From the NCBI GenBank assembly GCA_027449025.1, contig DAIDMK010000012.1, positions 8,048 to 70,433 of the forward strand: a stretch of 62,386 bases of DNA, read 5' to 3'. The notes under the pieces are model-generated. The model was not told where the DNA came from. It saw only the letters and a list, made by a program, of their open reading frames with translations, and searched no databases. The DNA is from Lutibacter sp. (lineage in GTDB: Bacteria; Bacteroidota; Bacteroidia; Flavobacteriales; Flavobacteriaceae). Of the stretch, positions 38,783 to 47,418 are shown piece after piece; positions within the stretch are counted from its first letter, which is position 1, and each line of letters starts with the position of its first letter. The position numbers were made by a program, and so were the translations under genes.

Positions 38783-40348
38783 ATGGCATCACCGGGAGAA
38801 AAACTTGCTGCATCGCTTGAGGTACTTTATGGTTTACAAAACAAAGAAAAAATTGTAGCTATAAAATCATCGGAAATAACAAGAATCCATAGAGAGCGTT
38901 TAATTAAAAATGGATTTTTGAAGGAAGTAACCAAAGGATGGTATATCGTAACCAATCCAAAGGAAAATACCGGGGATAGTACATCTTGGTATACTTCCTA
39001 TTGGAAATTTTGCGCTCGATATTTAGAAGATAAATATAATGGGGACTACTGCATATCTGCGGAGCAATCAATATTAATTCACTCCGGGAATAAGACAGTG
39101 CCTCACCAATTAATCATACGTGCCCTCAAGGCTTCAAATACCAATATAGATTTAATTCACAACACGTCCATTTTTGCAATGGAATCTCCCTTGCCCAATG
39201 TTGCGAATGTAATGGAGAAGGATGGAATTAGAATGCTTGCATTGCCTTCGGCCTTAATACATTGTACTCCCTCAATATTTGAAAAAAATCCAATAGATAT
39301 AAGAACTGCTTTAGCTCAAATTGCAGACGCTTCTGAAATATTGGCACTCCTTTTAGATGGTTCCCATACAGTTATTGCAGGCAGATTGGCTGGAGCATTC
39401 CGTAATATAGGTAATAATCGAATTGCCGATGAAATTATTGCCACAATGAAATCAGCCGATTATGATGTACGAGAGTTTGACCCTTTTAAAAATAAAACGC
39501 CGATTAAATTATCCTTTAGAGAAAGATCTCCATATGCAAATAGGATAAAACTAATGTGGAACCAATATCGAGAAATTGCAATAAAATATTTCCCGGTTGC
39601 CCCGGGCCTTCCAAAAGACCAGGAACAGTACCTGAAATCAGTAGACAAAATATATGTCACTGACGCATACCACTCTTTGTCTATAGAAAGATATACGGTA
39701 TCTGTGGACCTTATTGAAAAAGTAAGAAGTGGCAGTTGGAGTTTAAAGGATAGCGAAGAGGATAGAAACCAACGAGACGCAATGGCAGCAAGAGGTTATT
39801 GGCAAGCCACCCAATCCGTAAAAGAAACCATTAAAAAGATTTTAGGCGGAGCCAATGCAGGCATCGCTGCAGATCAAGACCATCATAATTGGTACCGGGA
39901 ATTATTTGCTCCAAGTGTTACATCCGGAATATTAAAGGCTTCAGATTTGGCGGGATATAGAACCGGCCCTGTATATATTTCTCAATCGCAACACGTGCCT
40001 CTAAACAAAGACGCAGTAAGGGATGCAATGCCTGTTTTTTTCGAATTATTGGAAAATGAGAACAATCCTGCTGTAAGAGCCGTACTTGGCCATTTTATCT
40101 TTGTTTACATCCACCCATATATGGATGGCAATGGAAGAATGGCGAGATTTCTTATGAATGTAATGCTCGCTTCAGGTGGATATCCTTGGACAGTGATTCC
40201 GGTTGAGGAGCGCGATAATTATATGGATGCACTTGAAAAAGCCAGTGTTGAAGGAAATATTGAACCATTTACTGTATTTCTTTCTAAATTAGTTATGGAA
40301 AGCTTAAAAGGAACGCCAATTGCCAAATTAAAAACAAAAGCCCCTTAA
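38783..40348 (+). CDS. Fic-domain protein with N-terminal AbiEi-like winged helix
   Basis: A 521-residue protein. Residues 15-70 (KIVAIKSSEITRIHRERLIKNG) look like the winged helix of AbiEi-type antitoxins. Residues about 295-500 form a Fic domain with HPYMDGNGR (H444), the catalytic motif of AMP/UMP transferases. S298-x-S-I-E302-R, within HSLSIERY, resembles the (S/T)xxxE inhibitory helix of autoinhibited class II Fic proteins, here before the Fic core. Targets unknown. Its promoter region is the tandem repeat, and a hairpin (AAAAGCCCCTT / AAGGAGCTTTT) overlaps its stop. Confidence 0.85.
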   Translation: MASPGEKLAASLEVLYGLQNKEKIVAIKSSEITRIHRERLIKNGFLKEVTKGWYIVTNPKENTGDSTSWYTSYWKFCARYLEDKYNGDYCISAEQSILIHSGNKTVPHQLIIRALKASNTNIDLIHNTSIFAMESPLPNVANVMEKDGIRMLALPSALIHCTPSIFEKNPIDIRTALAQIADASEILALLLDGSHTVIAGRLAGAFRNIGNNRIADEIIATMKSADYDVREFDPFKNKTPIKLSFRERSPYANRIKLMWNQYREIAIKYFPVAPGLPKDQEQYLKSVDKIYVTDAYHSLSIERYTVSVDLIEKVRSGSWSLKDSEEDRNQRDAMAARGYWQATQSVKETIKKILGGANAGIAADQDHHNWYRELFAPSVTSGILKASDLAGYRTGPVYISQSQHVPLNKDAVRDAMPVFFELLENENNPAVRAVLGHFIFVYIHPYMDGNGRMARFLMNVMLASGGYPWTVIPVEERDNYMDALEKASVEGNIEPFTVFLSKLVMESLKGTPIAKLKTKAP

Positions 40349-40360
40349 AAAGGAGCTTTT
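40336..40360 (+). terminator. Terminator overlapping the Fic stop codon
   Basis: AAAAGCCCCTT / AAGGAGCTTTT with one mismatch, followed by a short T-rich stretch (CATTTAATTC). Position directly at the Fic stop codon supports termination. Confidence 0.55.
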
Positions 40361-40397
40361 CATTTAATTCTTATCTTTTTTAAGGTTTGTGCAACAG

Positions 40398-41018
40398 TTA
40401 CCATTGTTGCACAAACGCTTTGTTTTTGTCCGTTGTTTTTATTTCGATTATTCTCACTCTTTTGAGATATTTGACATAATTTGTCTTTCTTAAAATTGGA
40501 TACTTAAATCTTGCTGCGATTTCAGCTGATTGCTTTAAAGTTAAATTGTTAATATCGTAGTTTTCTAATTTACAGAAAGTAAAAATACCAGTGCAATTGT
40601 CAAATATGTAAGTGTCAAAATATGCAAATAAAATATCATTTTTTGTATAATATTTATCGACAAGAGAAGCTAAAATTATTTCTCTCATTTTTCGCTTAAT
40701 GTTTACTTCTCGCTCGTTTGTTATATTTCTTATTAGTTGCTAAACAATAGTACTTGCACCTTCAAGTCGTTTTGTAGTTGTGTTTCGAATTATTGCTCTT
40801 AGAATTGCATAAAGGTCAACCCCATGATGTTTTCTAAATCTTTTATCTTCAATTACTATCAATGAATTTATTAAATTGTCTGGAATATTTTTTATATGTT
40901 CAGTTGATTTTGAAATTGTCTGCTTGATAAAAGTATATTGCGTTTGTAAAGATGGATTTAATTGAATTATCAGAAATGATAAAAATTTCAAAGTCTGCCC
41001 CAAAAAATAATTTGTCAA
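40398..41018 (-). pseudogene. Glycosyltransferase family 51 (transglycosylase) gene with an in-frame TAG
   Basis: Two neighbouring minus-strand open frames are one gene. Upstream part: VIEDKRFRKHHGVDLYAILRAI, the family-51 motif I (EDxxFxxHxG), through GASTIV. At 40742-40740 the expected Gln of GGSTITQQ is TAG, and the same frame continues QLIRNIT, KRKMREIILASLV, LTLKQSAEIAARFKYP to 40398. So a CAG-to-TAG change separates motifs II and III. Short (about 207 aa) with an N-terminal hydrophobic start. Possibly a lysozyme-like or peptidoglycan enzyme of the island. Likely pseudogene; a sequencing error is possible. Confidence 0.7.
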
Positions 41019-41023
41019 AGTAA

Positions 41024-41407
41024 TTATAGTTTTGTCAATTTAGCTCTACCGCTGTTGTCTGATATAGTTGACGTAAAACTTCCAGCAAGTGATTTTTTGT
41101 TTTTTACTGTCAATATGTAAGTTGTTCTTGATTGTCGCAATTGTCCGTTTTCAACAATGTTGAGATAAACTTTACTTTTCCCAAAGAAATTTCTTTCATA
41201 GTGTCCATTTACTTCTGAAAGAACTCTCTTTTCTCTTTCATATTCTTGAGTTTTCCCATCAAATAATTCTTCTTTTATCTTTTCTCCAGAGCCAATAATT
41301 TCTTGTCCTTTTTGTAATAAATGAAATTTATAATAAAGATTCATATTTTGATACGGATTAAAAAGGGTCTTTTCAGTCAATGTCTTTACATTCCATTCTC
41401 CAGTCAA
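41024..41407 (-). CDS. Membrane-anchored protein of unknown function (start uncertain)
   Basis: At least 127 residues, from a TTG at 41407; the frame continues upstream without a normal start codon through a hydrophobic segment IIGGLLFAAILFFFNEHIF, so the N-terminus is misread or frameshifted. The visible part (LTGEWNVKTLTEKTLFNPYQNM) looks like a periplasmic beta domain. Upstream (41541-41473) a 22-residue frame MTKKGIKTNYRDAGTGKYV is typical of small Bacteroidetes element proteins. It ends 5 nt before the transglycosylase gene. Confidence 0.45.
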   Translation of the reverse strand: MTGEWNVKTLTEKTLFNPYQNMNLYYKFHLLQKGQEIIGSGEKIKEELFDGKTQEYEREKRVLSEVNGHYERNFFGKSKVYLNIVENGQLRQSRTTYILTVKNKKSLAGSFTSTISDNSGRAKLTKL

Positions 41408-41639
41408 GTTATGAATAGGAAAAATATGTTCGTTGAAGAAGAATAAAATTGCAGCAAATAAAAGTCCACCGATTATTGTTTCTTTACATACTTTCCAGTC
41501 CCTGCATCACGATAATTTGTTTTAATCCCTTTTTTAGTCATAATAGTTGAATTTGATATTTTGCAAATCAAAATTACTCCCCTAAAATCAAAAAACCTTA
41601 CGACTTTCCGTAAGGCATTAATATATTAGATTATTTTTT

Positions 41640-42308
41640 CTAGATAAGCCCTAAATCCTTAGCAATAGATACTAAATGTGTTGGGTTGTTAGCGTTAAAA
41701 TGTTCTCTTAAAAATTTTATTTTTTTTTCAATAGAACTTATGCTCGTTGGAGACCAATTTTTTTCTTTTAATTTATCACTAATTTGTTCTTGTGAATACC
41801 CATCAGAAAGATATTTAATCAAAAAAATATCATAGTCAACTATTTCAACAACTTCACTTTTAGAAATTGCATTGGCACAATGTGGAGAAATATAAAAACT
41901 TTCAGAATTATATATTTTTTGTATTGCTTTTTTTAATTCGCGTAGTCCGTCCCTACTTTTCCAAACGTACCCATTAATTTTATGGTCATTATATAAAGTT
42001 TGGATTCTATAAGGCTTATCTTCAACAGAAAACACAACAATTTTTAAATTAGGAAACTCTTTTCTGACAGCTTTTATAAGCTCATCACCTGAATTTATTT
42101 TTTGCGCTTTGGAATCTTTATTAAAGGACAAATCACTAATTAATAGATCAAAAGGAACATGATCTAATTTCGCCCTTTTTAATTTTAACAATGCTTCATC
42201 ACAATATTGCACATAGTCAATTTCATTGATGGCCAATTTTGTTAATTCAGCCTTTATTCCACTATTTATAAAGTCCATATCTTCTGCAATCAATATCTTT
42301 TGAAACAT
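41640..42308 (-). CDS. LuxR-type response regulator
   Basis: A 222-residue two-domain regulator. The receiver has the phosphorylation Asp59 (LLISDLSF) and Lys117 in YVWKSRD. The C-terminal HTH (about 155-215) has SDGYSQEQISDKLKEKNWSPTSISSIEKKI. The next gene upstream is the TPR histidine kinase (5-nt gap), so they form a two-component pair. Confidence 0.88.
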   Translation of the reverse strand: MFQKILIAEDMDFINSGIKAELTKLAINEIDYVQYCDEALLKLKRAKLDHVPFDLLISDLSFNKDSKAQKINSGDELIKAVRKEFPNLKIVVFSVEDKPYRIQTLYNDHKINGYVWKSRDGLRELKKAIQKIYNSESFYISPHCANAISKSEVVEIVDYDIFLIKYLSDGYSQEQISDKLKEKNWSPTSISSIEKKIKFLREHFNANNPTHLVSIAKDLGLI

Positions 42309-42313
42309 AGCTT

Positions 42314-44260
42314 TTAATTTTTAAAACTTATAAATGCTTTAAACCCATTATTTAATGCCGTTTCAAAGGTAACAGTTCCATTTAATGATTTTATACGGGT
42401 TTCCACATTGTTAAGACCATTTTGGGAAGTTAGCTCTTCCAAATTTGACCCAATTCCATTATCAGAATAATTAATGGAATAGTGATTTTTGATATTTTGA
42501 AAAGTGATGGCTACCAATGAAGCTTCACTGTGCTTACGCATATTTACCATAAGTTCCTGGAGTATTCTATATAACTCAATTTGTTTTTCTTTTGCAATTT
42601 CAGCCAATGCTGCTGTATGAATATCTTTCAGAATAATGGTTGTTTTGATAGTATTAAAACTTGATAACATCGTTTTTAAAAAATACTCAAATTTTTCTCC
42701 CGTTTCAATGGCATTATTTTCATGAGAAATATTTCGAGTCAATAAATAAACCTTTTCCAGATCGTCTAATAATTCATTTTTAGGATTTTCAGTATATTGA
42801 ACTTTGTTCATGATGTTTACCACATTATTTGCCACTTCATCGTGAATTTTTTTTGCGATGCGTTTTTCTGTTTTATAAACTTCAGTTCTTTTTTCAAGTT
42901 TATGTTTTTGCTTTCGGTTATACATAAAAATTAATAAAACTAAAAATAACGAACCTCCTGCAGTATAGGTGATTAAATTTTTCGTTCTTTCTTTTTCCAA
43001 TTCCAATTCTTTTACTGAGGTGCTAATTTTTAATTGTAAATTCTCCTCACGATTTTTCTCACTATCGTACTTCAGTTTTACAAATTTATTTAAGGTATTT
43101 TTTTCAGCTTCGTTTATGCTGTCAGTTAGTTTAATATAACTACTGTAATATTCTTTCGCTTTAGCGGAAGTTTCTAGCTCAATTAATTTTTGCATAGCCT
43201 CCAATTGATCTTGTGGGCTCTTAAGATCAATGGATAGCTTGTACATTTTAATTGCATATTCAAGTGCTGTCTTAGGACTTTCTTGTTTGTAATAATCAGA
43301 AAGATGTGCATAACTTGCAATTAGACCTAACAAATCATTTTCTGCCAGTCGAATATTTAGAACAGAAAGTAAATCATCAAGAACATTTTCATTTTCATTA
43401 GCCAACCATTTTGTAAAAGCAAGATTGTCTATGACTCTAGTTTTAACTTTAGTATCACTGTTTAATAAAGTATCCTTTATCAAATTTTTTAGAATGATAA
43501 TTGAATTATCATAATCTTTAAGAGACCTGTAAGCATTTGCTTTATTATTTAGATAGGAAATTTTATCAATTTCTCTTGTTGAAATGTCAATAGCTTTATT
43601 ATACCAATAAATAGCTTCTATATAGTCTTTTTGTTTTCTTGCGGAAATGGCAATGCAATTATAAATAGCAGTTAGATATTGTATATTATTTTTATCAAGA
43701 TATTTCAATGCCTGTATTGCAGTATTATCACTACCAGTGTAATCACCAAGATCAGATTGTATGATGGCCATTTGCGCTAAATTTTCACCAACTTTTGCAC
43801 TATCGCCAAGATTTAAATGAATTTCTTTGGATAGGTTATAACTAAGGAAAGCACTGTCATTTTTATAGTTCAGGCTGTAATAATATGCCAATCTGGAATA
43901 ATTATTTCCAATAGCAGCAGAATCGTTCTTTTTTAATGTTAATTGTAATAATTCTTTGCTGATAGTTAATGCACTATCTAACTGTTTTAAGTTGCCCAAT
44001 AAATAAATTTTATAGCTAAGTATTTCTTCATGCCTTTTTGAATTAGGATTAGTTTTTTTTTCAATTTTTAGGGCTTTATTTGCATTGTTTAAAGATATGG
44101 AGTCCCCAAAAGAGGCATCTTTCATTCTATGCATATAAAAACTGACTGAATCTAATGAAGGAATTTTAGAAGTTTCAATCCGCTCCTTGTTGTTACAAGA
44201 TGTAAACTGTAAAAGACTAAAAATAAAAAAAAAGAGGAATGTAACCTTTAAGTATTTCAT
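42314..44260 (-). CDS. Lipoprotein-anchored TPR sensor histidine kinase
   Basis: A 648-residue protein. N-terminal lipobox (LLQFTSCNN), about 380 residues of TPR-like helical repeats (AIYWYNKAIDISTREIDK) predicted to be periplasmic, one membrane span (429-448), then a HisKA_3-like dimerization helix with His473 (KKIHDEVANN) and an HATPase domain with N573 (VNMRKH) and SDNGIG. It faces its response regulator downstream. TPR sensors of this kind commonly bind a periplasmic peptide or ligand; the adjacent small lipoprotein is a candidate ligand. Confidence 0.88.
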   Translation of the reverse strand: MKYLKVTFLFFFIFSLLQFTSCNNKERIETSKIPSLDSVSFYMHRMKDASFGDSISLNNANKALKIEKKTNPNSKRHEEILSYKIYLLGNLKQLDSALTISKELLQLTLKKNDSAAIGNNYSRLAYYYSLNYKNDSAFLSYNLSKEIHLNLGDSAKVGENLAQMAIIQSDLGDYTGSDNTAIQALKYLDKNNIQYLTAIYNCIAISARKQKDYIEAIYWYNKAIDISTREIDKISYLNNKANAYRSLKDYDNSIIILKNLIKDTLLNSDTKVKTRVIDNLAFTKWLANENENVLDDLLSVLNIRLAENDLLGLIASYAHLSDYYKQESPKTALEYAIKMYKLSIDLKSPQDQLEAMQKLIELETSAKAKEYYSSYIKLTDSINEAEKNTLNKFVKLKYDSEKNREENLQLKISTSVKELELEKERTKNLITYTAGGSLFLVLLIFMYNRKQKHKLEKRTEVYKTEKRIAKKIHDEVANNVVNIMNKVQYTENPKNELLDDLEKVYLLTRNISHENNAIETGEKFEYFLKTMLSSFNTIKTTIILKDIHTAALAEIAKEKQIELYRILQELMVNMRKHSEASLVAITFQNIKNHYSINYSDNGIGSNLEELTSQNGLNNVETRIKSLNGTVTFETALNNGFKAFISFKN

Positions 44261-44313
44261 TCCTCTAAATTAAGATAAAAGTGTTAATTAATTTTTAATA
44301 TTCAGTATTAAAT

Positions 44314-44478
44314 TTAAGGGATAGGTGGCGGAGGTGGAGGTGTTTGTCCGTCTTCACCACCGGTTGCAAACATTTCTGTACCTTTTTGATATGCACTTAG
44401 ATCTTGATTGTCATCATTTGAACAAGAAAATAACATTCCGTTCATTAATATAATTCCCAGTAATATAATTTTTTTCAT
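44314..44478 (-). CDS. 54-aa lipoprotein with polyproline C-terminus
   Basis: ATG at 44478, TAA at 44316-44314. Sequence starts MKKIILLGIILMNGMLFSCS, a full lipoprotein signal peptide with lipobox LFSC, so the mature part is only about 35 residues, ending TPPPPPPIP. It lies 53 nt upstream of the TPR kinase gene on the same strand, so co-expression is likely. It is a candidate regulator or ligand of that kinase. Not a known family to me. Confidence 0.75.
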   Translation of the reverse strand: MKKIILLGIILMNGMLFSCSNDDNQDLSAYQKGTEMFATGGEDGQTPPPPPPIP

Positions 44479-44839
44479 TTTTTATGTTTTAAAAATTTGA
44501 CAAAAGTGTTGCTGTCCAAGTTTTTTAGCTCAGCATTTTTACTTAATAGCAACACGCTACATTTTGAAGATATTTTCTTCGCTGCTTGGGAAGTATGAAG
44601 TCTAAAAACAGTTAAGATGAACTGCTTCCCAACACGGTAGTCTTTCCTGTTTTAGAGCTTCATTTAGAATTAGCTGTACAATCTTAATTTTGTACCTAAT
44701 TAAGTTTTTCACTAACTCCGGTGCAAAGATTAGAGGTGATTCGCTATTTTGAATGGAAAATTATTGGACAATAGTTGGAAAAGATTATCTATGAGGACTG
44801 GAAATTATTTTCCAACAATTTTCCAAATTATTTATAACT
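44479..44839. other. Divergent intergenic region with structured leader
   Basis: Between the small lipoprotein (-) and the 250-aa gene (+). On the minus strand it would give a leader of more than 200 nt with two long-range hairpins: GTGTTGCT / AGCAACAC (44506-44513, 44548-44555) and TTGGGAAG / CTTCCCAA (44586-44593, 44625-44632). Near 44755-44830 TTGGAAAA and TTTTCC-type repeats occur around the two promoters, perhaps binding sites for the response regulator. No gene. Confidence 0.5.
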
Positions 44840-45592
44840 ATGGAAGTAACTAACCCAATCATTATGTTAAAAAAATTATTAAGCCAATTATTTGATAAAC
44901 TTGAGGATGAAAGAGATAATGATAAAAAAACAAAAAATGGGAATGCTGTTTATTTTGTTGAAGAAATTCTAGAAACTAAATTTGGAAGACCAAATTATAT
45001 TAGTTCAAAGGCCATTAAAGCACACTTTGATAAGTATGTAGAAAAAAAAGAAAATAATGCGGGGGAGCCTAGTAGTGAACTAAAAAATATGATGGCTCAA
45101 TATTTGGGTTATGATGATTTTCTGGATTTTGAGAATAAAAATAAATCGATAGAAGGAGAGAGTATCAATGTAAAACGAGGCAGACAAATTTTGATTAAAA
45201 ATGGTAAACCCAAAGTTTTTACTAATTGGATTATTTTAATAGGAATAATTATAGTTGTATTTCTCGGATTATATTATAATGGAATGTTTACGGATAAAGA
45301 AGATTGTTTTATTTGGAAAGAGAATCATTATGTGAAGATTTCTTCATCAGAAGAAAATCAAATTTCAACATTAATTTGTGGTCAAAACAGTACTGTTGAA
45401 AAGTTTAGGCAAGTTATGATAACTGATACTACCACCTTTTTTATAAAAGGTCAGCCCATAATTTGGTATGGAAAATCTAATAAGGGTGAACTGGAATATT
45501 TCAATTCTAGAGGTATTCACCCTGTTACCAAGAAGGAATTAAAACCAATTACGGAATATATTATAAAGAAGTATGTTTATAAAAATGAATAA
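44840..45592 (+). CDS. Single-span membrane protein of unknown function
   Basis: 250 residues. A cytoplasmic N-terminal region of about 125 residues (acidic helices, ALYFVEEILETKFGRPNYISSKA-like profile), one span (WIILIGIIIVVFLGLYYNGMF) and a C-terminal extracytoplasmic part with two Cys (CFIWKENHY, LICGQNS). The start could also be the ATG at 44864. It is divergent from the lipoprotein/kinase operon and could be its target or partner. No family is recognised. Confidence 0.6.
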   Translation: MEVTNPIIMLKKLLSQLFDKLEDERDNDKKTKNGNAVYFVEEILETKFGRPNYISSKAIKAHFDKYVEKKENNAGEPSSELKNMMAQYLGYDDFLDFENKNKSIEGESINVKRGRQILIKNGKPKVFTNWIILIGIIIVVFLGLYYNGMFTDKEDCFIWKENHYVKISSSEENQISTLICGQNSTVEKFRQVMITDTTTFFIKGQPIIWYGKSNKGELEYFNSRGIHPVTKKELKPITEYIIKKYVYKNE

Positions 45593-45705
45593 CTTGAGTT
45601 TGACATTAATAATGACTTTGTGATTCAATGTAAATCGTCAGTTGAATGTTTGTCGGTATTGGATATATCGGATCAAATTGTGCCAGTGATATCGGTTTGT
45701 TAATG

Positions 45706-45816
45706 CCAGTTTTCAAGCCAGGGAAGTTCTATGGTAAAACCCAAAAACCCGTGATGATTAAAGAGGGCACCGTTGGTACCCTCTTTAAAATAGGTTCTAT
45801 GTAAATGCAGTTCCAC
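45706..45816 (-). pseudogene. Truncated DUF5675 gene, copy 2
   Basis: From the GTG at 45816 the frame reads ELHLHRTYFKEGTNGALF and FTIELPWLENW, then ends in a stop about 36 codons in; homology to copy 1 ends here at about 45707. It marks the left boundary of the second direct repeat. Confidence 0.8.
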
Positions 45817-46571
45817 TAGATAGTGTCTACATAAACAATCCCCAAAGCATTGTAAACGCCATTTTTCAACGGATACATTTGTCCGTTCACTTCCTGGTAA
45901 AACTCAACGCCCAACACCTGAATCACAGGAAGCACAGAGTTTGGAGTAAGTGCGGTAACAAAATTAACAATGCCGGTGTCTGCGCTATCATAAGGCAAAA
46001 TTGCGGTTTCATCACTTTCAAAAGTGGAGGTTTCGTTCACGAAATCCAATTCTGAGGCGCCAGTTACCAATTTGAAATGGGTGGTTCCAGCAGGAGCCGC
46101 AATCCGTGCCGATGGTGAAAACGAAGGAATATTCACAGTCGCTTCACCCGTTACACGATCAAAATCGTTGCTGTAAGCGGCAAATAAAGTAGATCCCAAT
46201 TTCCCATTGGTATTGAAATCAAAGCCGCTTAAAAGCCCCATAGATCCATCTTCAATGGTGCGCATTCCGCGCTCATTGATTTCATCCGTTTTCACAACCT
46301 TTAAAAGATCGGTTGTTAGTCTGCTCACCACTCTTTTATCTTTTGCATTCAGCAAAAGAATCCTGATGGCGCTTCGCACCAATTTTCCGCCTTTTCCGGC
46401 CCTGCCGAATTCGGATCCGTTTTCACGCGTTCTTTGAAACGCAGGATCGTTTGCAATTCTGGATTTGTCAATGCCGCCTTTTTCGCGTGCAAGATGTCCA
46501 TCCGAAGTTTTGTAAAAAGAAATATCCCCGATAGTTCCTTTTAATTTAATAATACCAGTTTGTCTAGCCAT
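45816..46571 (-). CDS. DUF6266-family protein, copy 2
   Basis: 251 residues, nearly identical to copy 1 (35275-36030), including MARQTGIIKLKGTIGDISFY and FQRTRENGSEFGRAGKGG. Most differences are conservative and the frame is intact in both, which suggests selection or recent duplication. It lacks the intact DUF5675 and membrane genes downstream. The upstream TTTTGTCCGA direct repeats (46640-46670) match copy 1. Confidence 0.8.
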   Translation of the reverse strand: MARQTGIIKLKGTIGDISFYKTSDGHLAREKGGIDKSRIANDPAFQRTRENGSEFGRAGKGGKLVRSAIRILLLNAKDKRVVSRLTTDLLKVVKTDEINERGMRTIEDGSMGLLSGFDFNTNGKLGSTLFAAYSNDFDRVTGEATVNIPSFSPSARIAAPAGTTHFKLVTGASELDFVNETSTFESDETAILPYDSADTGIVNFVTALTPNSVLPVIQVLGVEFYQEVNGQMYPLKNGVYNALGIVYVDTI

Positions 46572-46689
46572 AATTGAAAAAATTTTTAATTCTCAACAAA
46601 TGAACTTATCTTTATGAAGAAAATAAAAATCAGGTGGTCATTTTGTCCGATATAAACTTTTTTGTCCGAATTGGCAAAATGGATACTCC

Positions 46690-46722
46690 ATAGATAAAGC
46701 ATAGATAAAGCATAGATAGAGT
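46690..46722 (+). repeat. Three tandem 11-bp repeats, copy 2
   Basis: ATAGATAAAGC, ATAGATAAAGC, ATAGATAGAGT. One unit fewer than copy 1. Here the 87-bp element separates the array from the small gene's ATG. Confidence 0.8.
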
Positions 46723-46727
46723 ATCAA

Positions 46728-46817
46728 ATGAAACGAGCATTACAAATTTTGATACATTAAGAAATGATAAATGGCGAACAGCATCTGTTACCGCTAAAAA
46801 AAAAATTTGAACGGATG
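46728..46817 (+). repeat. 87-bp dispersed repeat, copy B, inserted at a start codon
   Basis: In copy 1 of the module the iterons are followed by ATGAAAATATTT. In copy 2 the same junction is split: ATGAAA at 46728 begins an 87-bp sequence homologous to 16895-16982, and the ATGAAAATATTT reappears at 46815. The insertion therefore duplicated or recombined at ATGAAA and is a clean presence/absence polymorphism. Confidence 0.85.
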
Positions 46818-47018
46818 AAAATATTTAGAACTTGCATATTCCCAAAAGACATTCAGTGCCTCACTGGAAGAAGTGAACGCTCTGGGCGCAGGCTTTTACA
46901 TGAAATCAGAACCCACTTTGGCAAGGATTCCCATCAGTTTGTAACTTCAGAGGAATTTTCAGAATATTCAGGGATCAACATAGTTGTTGTGAATGAATAT
47001 TTACAAAAAGTATCATAG
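46815..47018 (+). CDS. 67-aa putative DNA-binding protein (excisionase/RDF-like), copy 2
   Basis: 67 residues, near-identical to 36269-36472 (ITGRSERSGRRLLHEIR, then the HTH-like EEFSEYSGINIVVV). Its start codon is the right end of the 87-bp insertion; an upstream in-frame ATG at 46764 would add 17 residues from the insertion. Confidence 0.55.
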   Translation: MKIFRTCIFPKDIQCLTGRSERSGRRLLHEIRTHFGKDSHQFVTSEEFSEYSGINIVVVNEYLQKVS

Positions 47019-47176
47019 CATTTGATGAGGTTTAGTCGAATTTAATGATTTAAAATTCGTATTTTTACATTTAGACAGAAAGTCAAATTTAAACAAAGTA
47101 AATCAAATGGCAGGTCAACAAATCGGTCAACAAAATAAACAATGAGTAGGGGATCCCCATTAAACACTGGATTTTC

Positions 47177-47207
47177 GTCGAGGGTTCGAATACCTTCCTC
47201 TCTGCCA
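47177..47207 (+). other. tRNA-Ser 3-prime fragment, copy 2 (attachment-site remnant)
   Basis: GAGGGTTCGAATACCTTCC, then TCTCTGCCA, which keeps the terminal CCA. Less perfect in the T-stem than copy 1. No complete tRNA gene is visible, so it is interpreted as an attR-like remnant at the right end of the island. The chromosomal core resumes at 47419. Confidence 0.6.
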
Positions 47208-47418
47208 GAACACTAACAAAAAACAACAAAACCCTATAAACGCTATGTTTATAGGGTTTTTTAATTCCCTCAAATACCAAATAAAAAGGGAGCGATTCGG
47301 TGTCAGTATAAAAGTGTATATTTGTAATTCTTATTAAAATAGGAGGTGGGATTGGTTTGGTTTCTTCTCCTGCGATTAAAAATTAGACAGTAACTTTCAA
47401 ACCACGGCTTTTCATTAA

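Larger units (their letters stand above)
45707..47207. repeat. Direct repeat copy 2 of the 1.5-kb mobile module
   Basis: Matches 35168-36660 from the DUF5675 start to the tRNA-Ser fragment. Together they bracket about 10.5 kb (36661-45706 plus one repeat), the likely unit of a tandem-integrated island. Confidence 0.85.
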
